Shown here piece after piece: positions 8,320 through 17,934 of a DNA stretch of 64,000 nt. This DNA comes from Sphingobacterium athyrii. Lineage in GTDB: Bacteria > Bacteroidota > Bacteroidia > Sphingobacteriales > Sphingobacteriaceae. A model generated the notes under the pieces. It was not told the DNA's origin. It did not search any database and was given only the letters and a program-made list of their open reading frames with translations. How positions within the stretch are numbered: position 1 is the stretch's first letter; the number at the start of each line of letters is the position of its first letter. The DNA is taken from contig NZ_QCXX01000003.1 of the NCBI RefSeq assembly GCF_003071065.1, forward strand, positions 574,687 to 638,686. The letters run 5' to 3'. The translations under genes were made by a program, and so were the position numbers.

Positions 8320-9486
8320 ATGAGCCAAAAATTTACATACAATACGCGCTATCCTGCTGTTGAAGATCTAAGAAAACAGGCAAAGAAAAGAATCCCAAAA
8401 TTTGCATTTGACTATTTAATAGGAGGTGCTAACGAAGAGCTGAATCTCGCCCGGAATGAAAATGATTTTGATCATATTTTATTAAAGCCACAATATCTTC
8501 AAGCGAGCGATGAAATTGATATGTCCGTAGAGCTCTTTGGCCGCCGATATAGTGCTCCGTTTGGGGTTTCGCCAATCGGTCTGCAGGGCTTGATGTGGCC
8601 CAACGCACCCGAAATTTTGGCCAAAGCAGCCGCAGAAAATGATATCCCTTATATTTTGAGCACAGTGTCAACAAGCAGTATCGAGCGTATCGCTGAAGTA
8701 TCGCAGGGCAAAGCCTGGTTTCAACTTTATCACCCAACAGAAAATAAGTTGCGCGACGATATCCTAAGACGTCTGACGGAAGTGGAATGCCCTGTACTTG
8801 TGGTTCTGGTCGATGTTCCTGCCTTTGGACTTCGGTATAAAGAGATTAAAAGCGGTTTGTCCATGCCGCCAAAGATGAATATTGCAAATATTCTACAGAC
8901 ATTTGCCTGTCCAACCTGGGGTATTGAAACCCTCAGACATGGCATCCCGTCTTTTGCAACGTTAAAGCCTTATATGGAAAAGGGTCTGGACCTTGCCCAA
9001 CTGGGGCAGTTTATGAACAAAACCTTTACCGGAAAAGTAGATGTCGAAAAAATCAAAGCCATTCGCAACTTATGGAAAGGACCACTGGTATTAAAGGGAA
9101 TTGCAACCGACGAGGATATGCAGGCTGCCATCGCACTCGGGGTAGATGGTGTCATCGTTTCCAACCATGGCGGAAGACAGCTTGATGCCAGTGAATCATC
9201 CATCAATTCATTGATTCATCTTGCAGGCAATCCGGAATATAAAAACAAAATCAAGATTATGCTGGATGGTGGTATCCGCTCCGGTGTAGACCTAGCCCGT
9301 GCACATGCTGTTGGGTCCGAATTCAATTTCATGGGAAGACCATTTATGTATGGTGTTGGTGCCCTAGGGAACGCAGGCGGTGAACATACGATCAATATGT
9401 TCAAGGCACACCTGTTTCAAGTGATGAAACAGCTCAGCATTTCAAAAATAAGCGAATTCCCAAAACGTTTGCAGAAGGTATTATAA
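8320..9486 (+). CDS. FMN-dependent alpha-hydroxy-acid dehydrogenase (LldD-like)
   Basis: 388 residues. All landmarks of the FMN alpha-hydroxy-acid oxidizing family are present: FDYLIGGANEELNLARNE near the N terminus, APFGVSPIGLQGLMWPNAP, the catalytic His in VSNHGGRQLDASESS, and the phosphate-binding LDGGIRSGVDLARA followed by FMGRPFMYGV. The best-known members oxidise L-lactate to pyruvate. As the last gene of a fucose-type operon this fits well: one branch of non-phosphorylating fucose breakdown yields pyruvate plus L-lactate, which this enzyme would recover as pyruvate. A strong hairpin terminator follows 18 bp after the stop. The family is firm; lactate as substrate is inferred. Confidence 0.9.
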   Translation: MSQKFTYNTRYPAVEDLRKQAKKRIPKFAFDYLIGGANEELNLARNENDFDHILLKPQYLQASDEIDMSVELFGRRYSAPFGVSPIGLQGLMWPNAPEILAKAAAENDIPYILSTVSTSSIERIAEVSQGKAWFQLYHPTENKLRDDILRRLTEVECPVLVVLVDVPAFGLRYKEIKSGLSMPPKMNIANILQTFACPTWGIETLRHGIPSFATLKPYMEKGLDLAQLGQFMNKTFTGKVDVEKIKAIRNLWKGPLVLKGIATDEDMQAAIALGVDGVIVSNHGGRQLDASESSINSLIHLAGNPEYKNKIKIMLDGGIRSGVDLARAHAVGSEFNFMGRPFMYGVGALGNAGGEHTINMFKAHLFQVMKQLSISKISEFPKRLQKVL

Positions 9487-9504
9487 CCACTTTTTACAAT
9501 CAAT

Positions 9505-9551
9505 AAAAGGCCGAATTAAACACCATTGTCTCTGTTTAATTCGGCCTTTTT
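9505..9551 (+). terminator. Rho-independent terminator of the fucose-type operon
   Basis: A 17-bp perfect inverted repeat (AAAAGGCCGAATTAAAC at 9505-9521 and its complement at 9534-9550) with a 12-nt loop and a T-run at its 3' arm. It lies 18 bp after the hydroxy-acid dehydrogenase stop codon and cleanly ends the operon. Confidence 0.95.
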
Positions 9552-9718
9552 GCATACCGATAGTGCTGATATTTATTACCAGTCTATTGTACGGTTGTCA
9601 TTGTCGCCAGGCCCCATTGTTCACTGAAGCAAGACCACTGTTATAGTCTTTAGGCTTATGGGCGCCGACAACGAAATATGCTATTATGATAAAAGAGTAA
9701 ATTTTTAAAATATTTTTC

Positions 9719-9726
9719 TAAATTTG
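9719..9726 (+). promoter_or_regulatory. Bacteroidota -7 box before the metal-efflux genes
   Basis: TAAATTTG matches TAnnTTTG exactly and ends 8 bp before the ATG at 9735, so the transcript would be nearly leaderless if this box is used. No clear TTTG -33 element is seen 19-20 bp upstream, so the call is tentative. Confidence 0.45.
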
Positions 9727-9734
9727 TATAACAA

Positions 9735-10064
9735 ATGAGGTTAGCTGTTATCATACTGATCACCTATATTTTGGGACTTTCCTTTGTCCCATGCAGTGAT
9801 GCGAATATTCGCACCGAGGGAGCAGCTATGGAAACACAATTGAACGAATCGCATAATCATAGTGAAGATACCACGGATGCATGTTCAATTTTTTGCTATT
9901 GCAACTGCTGCAGTGGAAATATTACGATATTTGAATATCAGTTACCAAAAATTGCGGGTATTCCGATTTCGATTTATTTTGACAATCGCATGCCGCTTTT
10001 AGACACACCCATTCTATCGAACTACTTCGGAACTATCTGGCAACCGCCCAAGGTAGATGCTTAA
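9735..10064 (+). CDS. Small Cys/His-rich protein of the metal-efflux locus (DUF6660-like)
   Basis: 109 residues. A hydrophobic start (LAVIILITYILGLSF) looks like a signal peptide or anchor. The middle has possible metal ligands: HNHSED and then CSIFCYCNCC, five cysteines in ten residues. The C terminus ends with IWQPPKVDA. Short proteins of this make-up precede CusA/CzcA-type genes in many Bacteroidota and I believe they are annotated as DUF6660, but I could not check this. The position 145 bp before the CzcA-OMF gene and the ligand-rich segment suggest a periplasmic metal-binding helper. No biochemical function is known to me. Confidence 0.75.
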   Translation: MRLAVIILITYILGLSFVPCSDANIRTEGAAMETQLNESHNHSEDTTDACSIFCYCNCCSGNITIFEYQLPKIAGIPISIYFDNRMPLLDTPILSNYFGTIWQPPKVDA

Positions 10065-10209
10065 TTTTAATTTTTATTAGCCTTCGGTAAACATTATTGG
10101 AAAATTTTTTTTCTAATCAGTGCTGGCCGTGGGAATTAGCTGTAGCATAATGCTACATGGAAATAGGATATTCTATATATCTATTATTTAAGCATTAATC
10201 AAGTATATT

Positions 10210-13200
10210 GTGTTAGATAGTATAATTAAATTTAGCATCAAGAATAAGATCATTATCGCCTTAATGACCTTGTTACTTATTATATGGGGCGGCTGGAGTG
10301 CAACAAAGCTGCCCATAGACGCCGTTCCCGACATTACCAATAATCAAGTACAAATTTTTACTTCCTGTCCTACCTTGGCAGGTCAGGAAGTCGAACAATT
10401 GGTTACTTTTCCGATTGAACAGAGTATCGCTACGGTACCAAAGATCGAGGAAATCAGAAGTATATCACGTTTTGGACTTTCTGTGATTACTGTTGTTTTT
10501 GAAGAAGATGTAGACATTTACTTTGCACGGCAACTGATCAGCGAACGTCTAAAAGAAGCCGTAGACCAAATTCCTCAAGGTATTGGCAGGCCAGAGCTGG
10601 CCCCCGTTAGTACGGGCCTAGGCGAGGTATACCAATACATTATTCACCCCAAGAAGGGCAGCGAAAGCAAATATAATGCAAAGGATCTGCGGACAATGCA
10701 GGACTGGATCGTGGCCCGTCAGCTCTATGGCACCCCGGGTATTGCTGAGGTAAATAGTTTTGGCGGCGAATTGAAACAATATGAGGTAGCTGTTGACCCT
10801 AATCGTCTCAGAGCGATGAATATCAGCATACCGGAAATTTTTTCCGCGCTGGAGAAGAATAATCAAAATACCGGTGGCGCTTATATTGACAAAAAGCCCA
10901 ACGCCTATTTCATTCGTGGCATCGGGCTGGCAACATCGTTGGAAGATGTAAAAAATATCGCAATCAAAAAATCGGGTGCTGTTCCAATTTATGTCAAAGA
11001 TGTCGCCGATGTACGTTTTGGACATGCTGTCCGGTACGGCGCCCTAACCTATAACGGCGAAGTAGACGCCGTAGGCGGTGTGGTGATGATGTTAAAGGGT
11101 GAAAATAGCAATGAAGTCGTCAAACGTGTGAAGGAGAAATTACCTACTATCCAAAAATCCCTACCCAATGATGTGGTCATTGAGCCCTACCTGGATCGTA
11201 CAGATCTGGTCAACCGGGCAATAGGCACTGTAGAAAAGAACCTCATAGAAGGAGCATTGATCGTCATCTTTGTATTGGTGTTATTTTTAGGTAATCTCCG
11301 TGCAGGCCTCATCGTGGCCTCGGCCATTCCTTTATCACTGCTCTTTGCATTAGGGCTAATGAATGTGTTTGGTGTGAGCGCCAATTTAATGAGCTTGGGC
11401 GCCATAGACTTTGGACTTATTGTCGATGGTGCAGTCATTATTGTTGAAGCAACGCTCCATCACCTGGGGCTACGCAAGTCTACCGAAAAGCTTACACAGT
11501 CCGAAATGGACCATGAGGTGTTTGAATCGGCGTCAAAAATACGGACAAGTGCCGCTTTTGGCGAGATTATCATCCTGATCGTTTATATCCCGATATTGAC
11601 ATTAGTGGGTGTGGAAGGAAAGATGTTCCGTCCAATGGCGCAGACAGTCGGTTTCGCGATATTTGGCGCATTGATCCTTTCGCTGACCTATATTCCAATG
11701 ATGTGTGCCCTATTCCTGCCTAAAAAGCATCATGATAAGAATACTTTCAGTGATCGCCTGATCGAAAAACTTCAACATATGTATGCACCGTTGCTGCAGA
11801 AGGCAATCCGCTTTAAATACATCATTGTCAGTTTGGCGGTAGCCTTCTTTGCGTTATCGGTTTTCTTCTTTAAAAACATGGGTGGAGAATTTATCCCACA
11901 ATTACAGGAAGGGGATTATGCCTTTCACTGTATATTGCCTCAGGGGAGCTCGCTTTCACAAAGTATAGAAACTTCGATGCAAGCTTCCCGGATCATTAAG
12001 GAGTTTGAAGAAGTTAAAATGGTTGTGGGAAAAACGGGAGCTGCGGAGGTACCGACAGATCCTATGCCGCCAGAAGCGACGGATCTGATGGTGGTCCTCA
12101 AACCACAGAAAGAATGGAAATCAGGGCGGAGCTATAGCGATCTTGGAGCTGCTATCCTTGAAAAACTAGAGGTAATACCGGGTGTCTTCTTTGAGAAGAA
12201 CCAACCTATTCAAATGCGTTTCAATGAACTGATGACGGGAATCCGTCAGGATGTGGCCGTGAAAATTTTCGGCGAAAACATTGACTCGCTGGCTTCTTAC
12301 GCCAATATCGTCGCCGCACAGATTCAATCTGTTAAAGGAGCTACTTCTCCTCAAGTGGAGCGGGTATCCGGACTTCCACAGATCAATATTGTTTATGACC
12401 GTACACGTATTGCCAATTATGGACTGACTATTCAGGAAGTAAATGATGTGGTAAGTACAGCTTTTGCCGGTAAAAGTACAGGCCAGATCTACGAAAACGA
12501 ACGTCGTTTTGATCTTGTCGTGCGTCTGGACACGACACATCGCAATAGTATAGATGATGTACGTAATCTGATGATTCCAACAGACACCGGCATCCAGATC
12601 CCACTCTCACAGGTAGCAGCGATTGACTACAAGCTTGGTCCAGCACAGATCAGCAGAGAGGCTGGTAAACGTCGGATCGTCATCGGCTTTAACGTTGTTG
12701 GAAGAGATGTTGAAAGTGTGGTCAAGGATATTCAGCAACAGCTCTCAACAAAGGTTAAGTTACCGGCAGGCTATTACTTCACGTATGGAGGTCAGTTTGA
12801 GAACTTGCAGAAAGCGAGTGCACGTCTAATGATTGCCGTACCGGTTTCGTTATTACTAATCTTTATGTTACTATATTTCACATTCCATTCGTTTAAGCAA
12901 GCAACGCTGATCTTTACAGCCATCCCGATGAGTGCAATTGGCGGTGTCTTTGCGCTGATGCTGCGTGGTATGCCTTTTAGTATCAGTGCCGGGATTGGTT
13001 TCATTGCCCTTTTTGGCGTTGCCGTACTGAATGGCATTGTTCTGATCGGTACCTTCAATCAATTGAAGAAAGATGGCATGGATGACATTTTTCAGCGCGT
13101 CAGAGAGGGGACACTCACCCGGCTACGTCCTGTACTGATGACAGCCACCGTAGCTTCGTTAGGCTTTCTACCGATGGCAATCAGCACAAGTGCCGGTGCG

Positions 13201-14541
13201 GAGGTGCAAAAACCATTGGCTACAGTCGTTATCGGCGGACTGGTGACAGCAACCTTCTTAACCTTATTTGTACTGCCACTATTGTATATCATTTTTAACT
13301 CAAAAAGGAATATGAAAAAAGGAAATGCAGGCAAAGCCATTGCAACAGTATTGGTTTTCTTATTTTCTGCATCTGGATTTAAGGCCTTTTCACAGGAACG
13401 GATCGGGATCGATCAGGCGATCAGTACCGCGCTAAAAAACAACCGCCAATTTCAGGTTAATGAGGCTGAAATTGCTGGGGCGACCTATACGGTCAAAACA
13501 GCCAATGAAATCCCAAAAACGGGTGTCTTTGTGGAAAACGAAGATTATCGGCCCAGTGATAAAACAGGGATCATGAAAATCGGAATCACACAGAGTATTG
13601 CATGGCCTGGACTCTATTCTGCCCGCAAGGAATATTTTAAACAACAGCTAAAGTATGCTAACCTGAACACGGATGTGCTCAATGCGAATATCAAGAAAGA
13701 CGTACGCACAGCATATTACCAACTTTGGTACCTTCAGGACAGACAAAAGCTTTATGTGAACCTGGACAGTATCTATTCGGCGATGTTCAAGGCGACTGAG
13801 CTTCGCTTTAAAACCGGTGATGTTGCCGCCCTGGATAAAATAGCCGCAGAAACGAAATTAAAGGAATTACAGGCGCAGCTGTTGCAGAATAAAAAGGATA
13901 TACTGGTTCAACAACAACAATTGATGATGCTCCTGAACCGCAACGACTGGTTATTGCCTGTGGAGCGGCCGCTGGAAAAGGTCGAAATGGACGCGGACCT
14001 ACAAAATCCTTCAGCGGACCCCTCACATCCTGTTTTAGCACTGCAACAACAGAATGTCAATATTGCATCATCTAATATTAGGGTTCAGAAAAATATAAAT
14101 AAGCCAGAATTTTCAGGTAGATTCTTCTCGCAACGTCTTTGGGGAGCAAAAGATCCTTTTACCGGTTTCTCCGTATCGGCATCCTTCCCCGTATTTGGGC
14201 TCGGTGCTTACAAGAGCAAGGTGAAAGCTGCAAATGCTGAAATGGAGGCACAACAAAGACAACTGGAGTATGACACACAAGTGTTTCAGACGGAAAAGGG
14301 AAACGCGCTGGCCAACATTGAGAAAAACAGTGCATTATTACAGTTTTATGAGTCTTCTGGTCTTCAGCAGGCGGATGCCATCATTAAGGCGGCGAGCCTC
14401 GGTTATAGAACCGGAGAAATAAGTTTTGCAGAGATGAGCCAGTTTTTAAGTCAGGCGATCGGTATCAGACAAAATTACTTAGATGTGCTCAATCAATACA
14501 ATCAATCGGCAATACAATACAATTACTTCAATAATAAATAA
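10210..14541 (+). CDS. CzcA/CusA-type heavy-metal RND pump fused to a TolC-like outer membrane factor
   Basis: 1443 residues, in two parts. Residues 1 to ~1034 are a complete RND inner-membrane pump: N-terminal IKNKIIIALMTLLLIIWGG (TM1), KLPIDAVPDITNNQVQI, and DFGLIVDGAVIIVEA in TM4, the DFG...DGA motif of Zn/Co/Cd-type HME-RND pumps. From Met1035 begins a TolC-type outer membrane factor of ~409 residues (IDQAISTALKNNRQFQVNE, repeats with coiled-coil helices, SYAEMSQF-like C-terminal repeat). The junction contains a typical signal peptide (MKKGNAGKAIATVLVFLFSA to about SQ), as if two genes had lost a stop codon. Such fusions occur in Bacteroidota. The start is GTG at 10210. Exports divalent cations with the adaptor at 14549. 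Confidence 0.92.
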   Translation: MLDSIIKFSIKNKIIIALMTLLLIIWGGWSATKLPIDAVPDITNNQVQIFTSCPTLAGQEVEQLVTFPIEQSIATVPKIEEIRSISRFGLSVITVVFEEDVDIYFARQLISERLKEAVDQIPQGIGRPELAPVSTGLGEVYQYIIHPKKGSESKYNAKDLRTMQDWIVARQLYGTPGIAEVNSFGGELKQYEVAVDPNRLRAMNISIPEIFSALEKNNQNTGGAYIDKKPNAYFIRGIGLATSLEDVKNIAIKKSGAVPIYVKDVADVRFGHAVRYGALTYNGEVDAVGGVVMMLKGENSNEVVKRVKEKLPTIQKSLPNDVVIEPYLDRTDLVNRAIGTVEKNLIEGALIVIFVLVLFLGNLRAGLIVASAIPLSLLFALGLMNVFGVSANLMSLGAIDFGLIVDGAVIIVEATLHHLGLRKSTEKLTQSEMDHEVFESASKIRTSAAFGEIIILIVYIPILTLVGVEGKMFRPMAQTVGFAIFGALILSLTYIPMMCALFLPKKHHDKNTFSDRLIEKLQHMYAPLLQKAIRFKYIIVSLAVAFFALSVFFFKNMGGEFIPQLQEGDYAFHCILPQGSSLSQSIETSMQASRIIKEFEEVKMVVGKTGAAEVPTDPMPPEATDLMVVLKPQKEWKSGRSYSDLGAAILEKLEVIPGVFFEKNQPIQMRFNELMTGIRQDVAVKIFGENIDSLASYANIVAAQIQSVKGATSPQVERVSGLPQINIVYDRTRIANYGLTIQEVNDVVSTAFAGKSTGQIYENERRFDLVVRLDTTHRNSIDDVRNLMIPTDTGIQIPLSQVAAIDYKLGPAQISREAGKRRIVIGFNVVGRDVESVVKDIQQQLSTKVKLPAGYYFTYGGQFENLQKASARLMIAVPVSLLLIFMLLYFTFHSFKQATLIFTAIPMSAIGGVFALMLRGMPFSISAGIGFIALFGVAVLNGIVLIGTFNQLKKDGMDDIFQRVREGTLTRLRPVLMTATVASLGFLPMAISTSAGAEVQKPLATVVIGGLVTATFLTLFVLPLLYIIFNSKRNMKKGNAGKAIATVLVFLFSASGFKAFSQERIGIDQAISTALKNNRQFQVNEAEIAGATYTVKTANEIPKTGVFVENEDYRPSDKTGIMKIGITQSIAWPGLYSARKEYFKQQLKYANLNTDVLNANIKKDVRTAYYQLWYLQDRQKLYVNLDSIYSAMFKATELRFKTGDVAALDKIAAETKLKELQAQLLQNKKDILVQQQQLMMLLNRNDWLLPVERPLEKVEMDADLQNPSADPSHPVLALQQQNVNIASSNIRVQKNINKPEFSGRFFSQRLWGAKDPFTGFSVSASFPVFGLGAYKSKVKAANAEMEAQQRQLEYDTQVFQTEKGNALANIEKNSALLQFYESSGLQQADAIIKAASLGYRTGEISFAEMSQFLSQAIGIRQNYLDVLNQYNQSAIQYNYFNNK

Positions 14542-14548
14542 GTCAACA

Positions 14549-15862
14549 ATGAAAGTTATCATAAAAATATTCTTTGCACTAGCGATTTCATCGGTTTTAT
14601 ATAGCTGTGGATCAGATTCAAAAGGCGCTGGCAAGCCCCAGGGAAAGGAGGAAGGGAAGGGAGCCGCCGAAGAAGGCCATGAGGAGGGGCCAGTGACGGT
14701 CGCTGCGCTAAGTGAGCAACAGATCAAAGCCGTGGGAATTGTCTTCGGAAGCATTGAAGAAAAAGAATTGACAGCAACTATCAAAGCCAACGGCTTACTC
14801 AGCGTGCCCAACAACAATAAAGCCAATGCGACAAGCTTATATGGTGGTGTAATTAAGACTTTAAATGTGCAACTAGGTGACATCGTGCGCAAAGGCCAGG
14901 TTATAGCAACAATTACGAATCCGCAATTTATTCAGCTTCAGGAAGAATATGTCGCTCTGGCAAGCAAAATTACGCTTGCAGAACAGGAGATGGCAAGACA
15001 GCAAGAGCTCAATGAGGGCAATGCCGGGGCGAGAAAGAACTTGCAATCGGCGACAGCAGAGTTTAATAGTCTTCGCGCCAGAAAGGCATCCCTGCAACAG
15101 CAGATTCAGTTAATGGGTATCAATCCAAACAGTGTCAATCTTTCCAACCTGCGCTCGTCACTTGTGGTTACAAGTCCAATTAATGGTACTGTAAGCAATG
15201 TTTTCGCAAAAATAGGCAGTTACGTAGATGTTTCGTCTCCGGTTATTGAGATTGTGGACAACAGCCTGTTACATCTCGATCTACAAGTCTTTGAAAAGGA
15301 TCTTCCGATGATCAAAATCGGACAGATCATTAATTTTCAGCTAACGAATAATCCGGATAAAACCTATGCGGCTAAAGTCTTTACGATCGGATCTTCCTTT
15401 GAGAATGACAGCAAAACAATCGCCGTGCATAGTACCGTGATCGGCAGTAAGATTGGTCTGATAGACGGAATGAACATCACTGGGATGATCGGAATAAATA
15501 ATGTGACGACTCCGGCTGTTCCCAATGACGCGATTGTAGAGGCTGATGGTAAGTTCTATATTTTCGTAGAGACAAGTAAGCAGCCCGAAGAGCATGAAGA
15601 AGGACACGATGATCATGGTCATGCGCATGATGAAGGCGAAGCAAAACATGAACATAAAAATGAGCAGGAAGCCGCTAAGCATGCCACAGATCAGGGTAAA
15701 AATATAAATTTTGAAAAAATTGAAGTTCAAAAAGGTGTCTCGGCAATGGGGTATACAGCAATTACACCTGTACAGGAAATCCCTGCACAGACTAGAATTG
15801 TAGTAAAAAGCGCATTTTTTATCAATGCGAAGATGAGCAATACCGGCGGACATGAACATTAA
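14549..15862 (+). CDS. CzcB/CusB-type periplasmic adaptor, lipoprotein with His-rich insert
   Basis: Starting at the ATG at 14549 the product has 437 residues; the open frame extends 22 codons upstream but the internal start gives a proper lipoprotein signal (KIFFALAISSVLYSCG). Then come a low-complexity charged linker, a barrel-sandwich/lipoyl half (GGVIKTLNVQLGDIVRKGQV), a coiled-coil hairpin (ITLAEQEMARQQELNE), the second half (VVTSPINGTVSNVFAKIGSY) and a beta-barrel. A His/Glu-rich stretch of ~45 residues (HEEGHDDHGHAHDEG and more) is inserted before the C-terminal domain and probably binds metal in the periplasm. It starts 7 bp after the pump-OMF fusion and completes a tripartite efflux system. 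Confidence 0.92.
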   Translation: MKVIIKIFFALAISSVLYSCGSDSKGAGKPQGKEEGKGAAEEGHEEGPVTVAALSEQQIKAVGIVFGSIEEKELTATIKANGLLSVPNNNKANATSLYGGVIKTLNVQLGDIVRKGQVIATITNPQFIQLQEEYVALASKITLAEQEMARQQELNEGNAGARKNLQSATAEFNSLRARKASLQQQIQLMGINPNSVNLSNLRSSLVVTSPINGTVSNVFAKIGSYVDVSSPVIEIVDNSLLHLDLQVFEKDLPMIKIGQIINFQLTNNPDKTYAAKVFTIGSSFENDSKTIAVHSTVIGSKIGLIDGMNITGMIGINNVTTPAVPNDAIVEADGKFYIFVETSKQPEEHEEGHDDHGHAHDEGEAKHEHKNEQEAAKHATDQGKNINFEKIEVQKGVSAMGYTAITPVQEIPAQTRIVVKSAFFINAKMSNTGGHEH

Positions 15863-15900
15863 CTATTCGCTCTTTTTTATGCGTAAAATCATGGCAAGTT

Positions 15901-17934
15901 ATGGAACACAAGCATATTTATGATGCACAAGGTAAACAGCTTTGTTGTACACAAACCGAAAAAGTTTATAATCAGGCAGGCGCACAACGTTTAATACGGG
16001 GCGCGCCTGCCCAGAATCAGGCGCATAATCACAGTGATGATGATGATGGTCATGATCATTCAGTGGCGGAAGGCAATACATTGCAGCTCTTTCTGCCAGC
16101 AATTATTTCATTTGTACTGCTGAGTGCAGCTATCGCAATGGACAACTGGGTGCCTCAGGCCTGGTTCAAGGGCTGGATCCGGGTATGTTGGTATGTCGTC
16201 GCATATATTCCTGTTGGATTTCCCGTAATTAAAGATGCGCTGAAAAGCATCAGCAAAGGGGAAGTATTCTCCGAATTCTTACTGATGAGCATTGCTACCC
16301 TGGGAGCATTTGCAATAAAAGAATTTCCCGAAGGGGTTGCCGTCATGCTTTTCTACGCAGTAGGCGAGGTGTTTCAGACGCTGGCTGTCAGCCGTGCCAA
16401 GAGCAATATTAAAACGCTCCTGGATCAGCGCCCGGATGAGGTGACCGTTGTTGAAGCAAACAGCAGCCGGGTGATCAAAGCTGAGGCTGCAACAATAGGT
16501 GATGTTATCCAGCTGAAGCCCGGGGAGAAGTTGGGCTTGGATGGGGAACTTATCTCCGATACCGCTTCCTTCAACACGGCGGCCTTGACGGGAGAAAGTA
16601 AACCTGACACAAAGACCAAAGGTGAAGTTGTGTTGGCAGGAATGATCAACATGAATACCGTGAGTCTGGTAAAGGTGACAACAGCATACCAAGACAGTAA
16701 ATTGAGCAAAATCCTTGAGCTTGTACAGAATGCAACCTCGCAGAAGGCGCCTACGGAACTCTTTATTCGGAAATTTGCGAAAATCTATACGCCGATTGTG
16801 GTGCTTTTGGCGATAGCGATCTGTCTGCTGCCTTACTTTTTTGTCGGACAATACGTATTTAGCGATTGGCTTTATCGAGCGCTTGTATTTCTCGTGATTT
16901 CCTGTCCATGTGCCTTAGTCATCTCGATTCCATTGGGTTATTTTGGTGGCATAGGTGCTGCGAGTAGAAACGGTATCCTGTTCAAGGGAAGTAACTTTCT
17001 GGATGCGATGGCAGCGATACAGAATGTTGTCATGGATAAAACCGGTACGATGACCGAAGGGGTTTTCAAAGTGCAGGAAGTTCGTTTAGAACCAGATTTT
17101 GATGAAGCGACAATCCTCAGATTGGTCAATAAAATCGAAAGTCATAGCAGTCATCCCGTAGCAACAGCAATCAGGGAATATGTGGGTGAGGTCGATGAAT
17201 CTGTAAATTTGACTGATGTCGAAGAAATACCGGGACATGGACTGAAGGGTAGTGTGGACGGCAAGGTATTTTTGGTTGGAAACTTTAAGCTTTTGGACAA
17301 GTTTAATATCAGCTATACCATCGATCCCAATACAATCGTTTATACCACAATAGCCATTGCATTGGATAGTCGCTTCGTTGGATTTATTACCATTGCAGAT
17401 AGTATCAAAGAAGATTCTGCACAGACCATACAACTTTTGCATAAGTTAGGAGTGAAAGCGACTATGCTAAGTGGTGATAAGGGGACGGTCGTCGCTTATG
17501 TAGCGAAGGAATTGGGTATTGATAAAGCCTATGGAGATCTTCTTCCGGAAGATAAAGTAAATAAAGTCAAAGAGATAAAATCTATTGGTGAAAGTGTGGC
17601 TTTCGTTGGTGATGGCGTCAATGATGCCCCCGTAGTGGCTTTGAGTGATGTTGGTATAGCCATGGGGGGACTGGGCAGTGATGCAACCATCGAAACCGCC
17701 GATGTAGTTATACAAGATGACAAACCATCTAAGATACCAATGGCAATTAATATTGGTAAACAGACCAAAAAAGTGGTTTACCAAAATATAAGATTGGCAT
17801 TTGTAGTCAAAGGAGTGGTTTTGATCCTTGGCGCCGGAGGATTAGCTACGATGTGGGAAGCCGTGTTTGCGGATGTTGGTGTTTCTCTTATCGCGATACT
17901 GAACGCGATCCGGATCCAGAAAATGAAGTTCTAA
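15901..17934 (+). CDS. P1B-type heavy-metal ATPase (Zn/Cd/Co export type)
   Basis: 677 residues. The N-terminal HMA domain usual in this family is missing; instead there is a ~60-residue tail with a Cys pair (LCCTQ) and a His/Asp cluster (HNHSDDDDGHDHS). The core is complete: TGE actuator loop (ALTGESKPDT), CPC in TM6 (ISCPCALVISIP, about residue 333), DKTGTMTEG phosphorylation site, SHP in ESHSSHPVATAI, GDGVNDAPVVA, and in TM8 a D-x-G (FADVGVSLIAIL), which marks the Zn/Cd/Pb subgroup P1B-2. It would export divalent metal to the periplasm, where the adjacent RND system moves it out of the cell. It starts 38 bp after the adaptor gene. Confidence 0.93.
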   Translation: MEHKHIYDAQGKQLCCTQTEKVYNQAGAQRLIRGAPAQNQAHNHSDDDDGHDHSVAEGNTLQLFLPAIISFVLLSAAIAMDNWVPQAWFKGWIRVCWYVVAYIPVGFPVIKDALKSISKGEVFSEFLLMSIATLGAFAIKEFPEGVAVMLFYAVGEVFQTLAVSRAKSNIKTLLDQRPDEVTVVEANSSRVIKAEAATIGDVIQLKPGEKLGLDGELISDTASFNTAALTGESKPDTKTKGEVVLAGMINMNTVSLVKVTTAYQDSKLSKILELVQNATSQKAPTELFIRKFAKIYTPIVVLLAIAICLLPYFFVGQYVFSDWLYRALVFLVISCPCALVISIPLGYFGGIGAASRNGILFKGSNFLDAMAAIQNVVMDKTGTMTEGVFKVQEVRLEPDFDEATILRLVNKIESHSSHPVATAIREYVGEVDESVNLTDVEEIPGHGLKGSVDGKVFLVGNFKLLDKFNISYTIDPNTIVYTTIAIALDSRFVGFITIADSIKEDSAQTIQLLHKLGVKATMLSGDKGTVVAYVAKELGIDKAYGDLLPEDKVNKVKEIKSIGESVAFVGDGVNDAPVVALSDVGIAMGGLGSDATIETADVVIQDDKPSKIPMAINIGKQTKKVVYQNIRLAFVVKGVVLILGAGGLATMWEAVFADVGVSLIAILNAIRIQKMKF

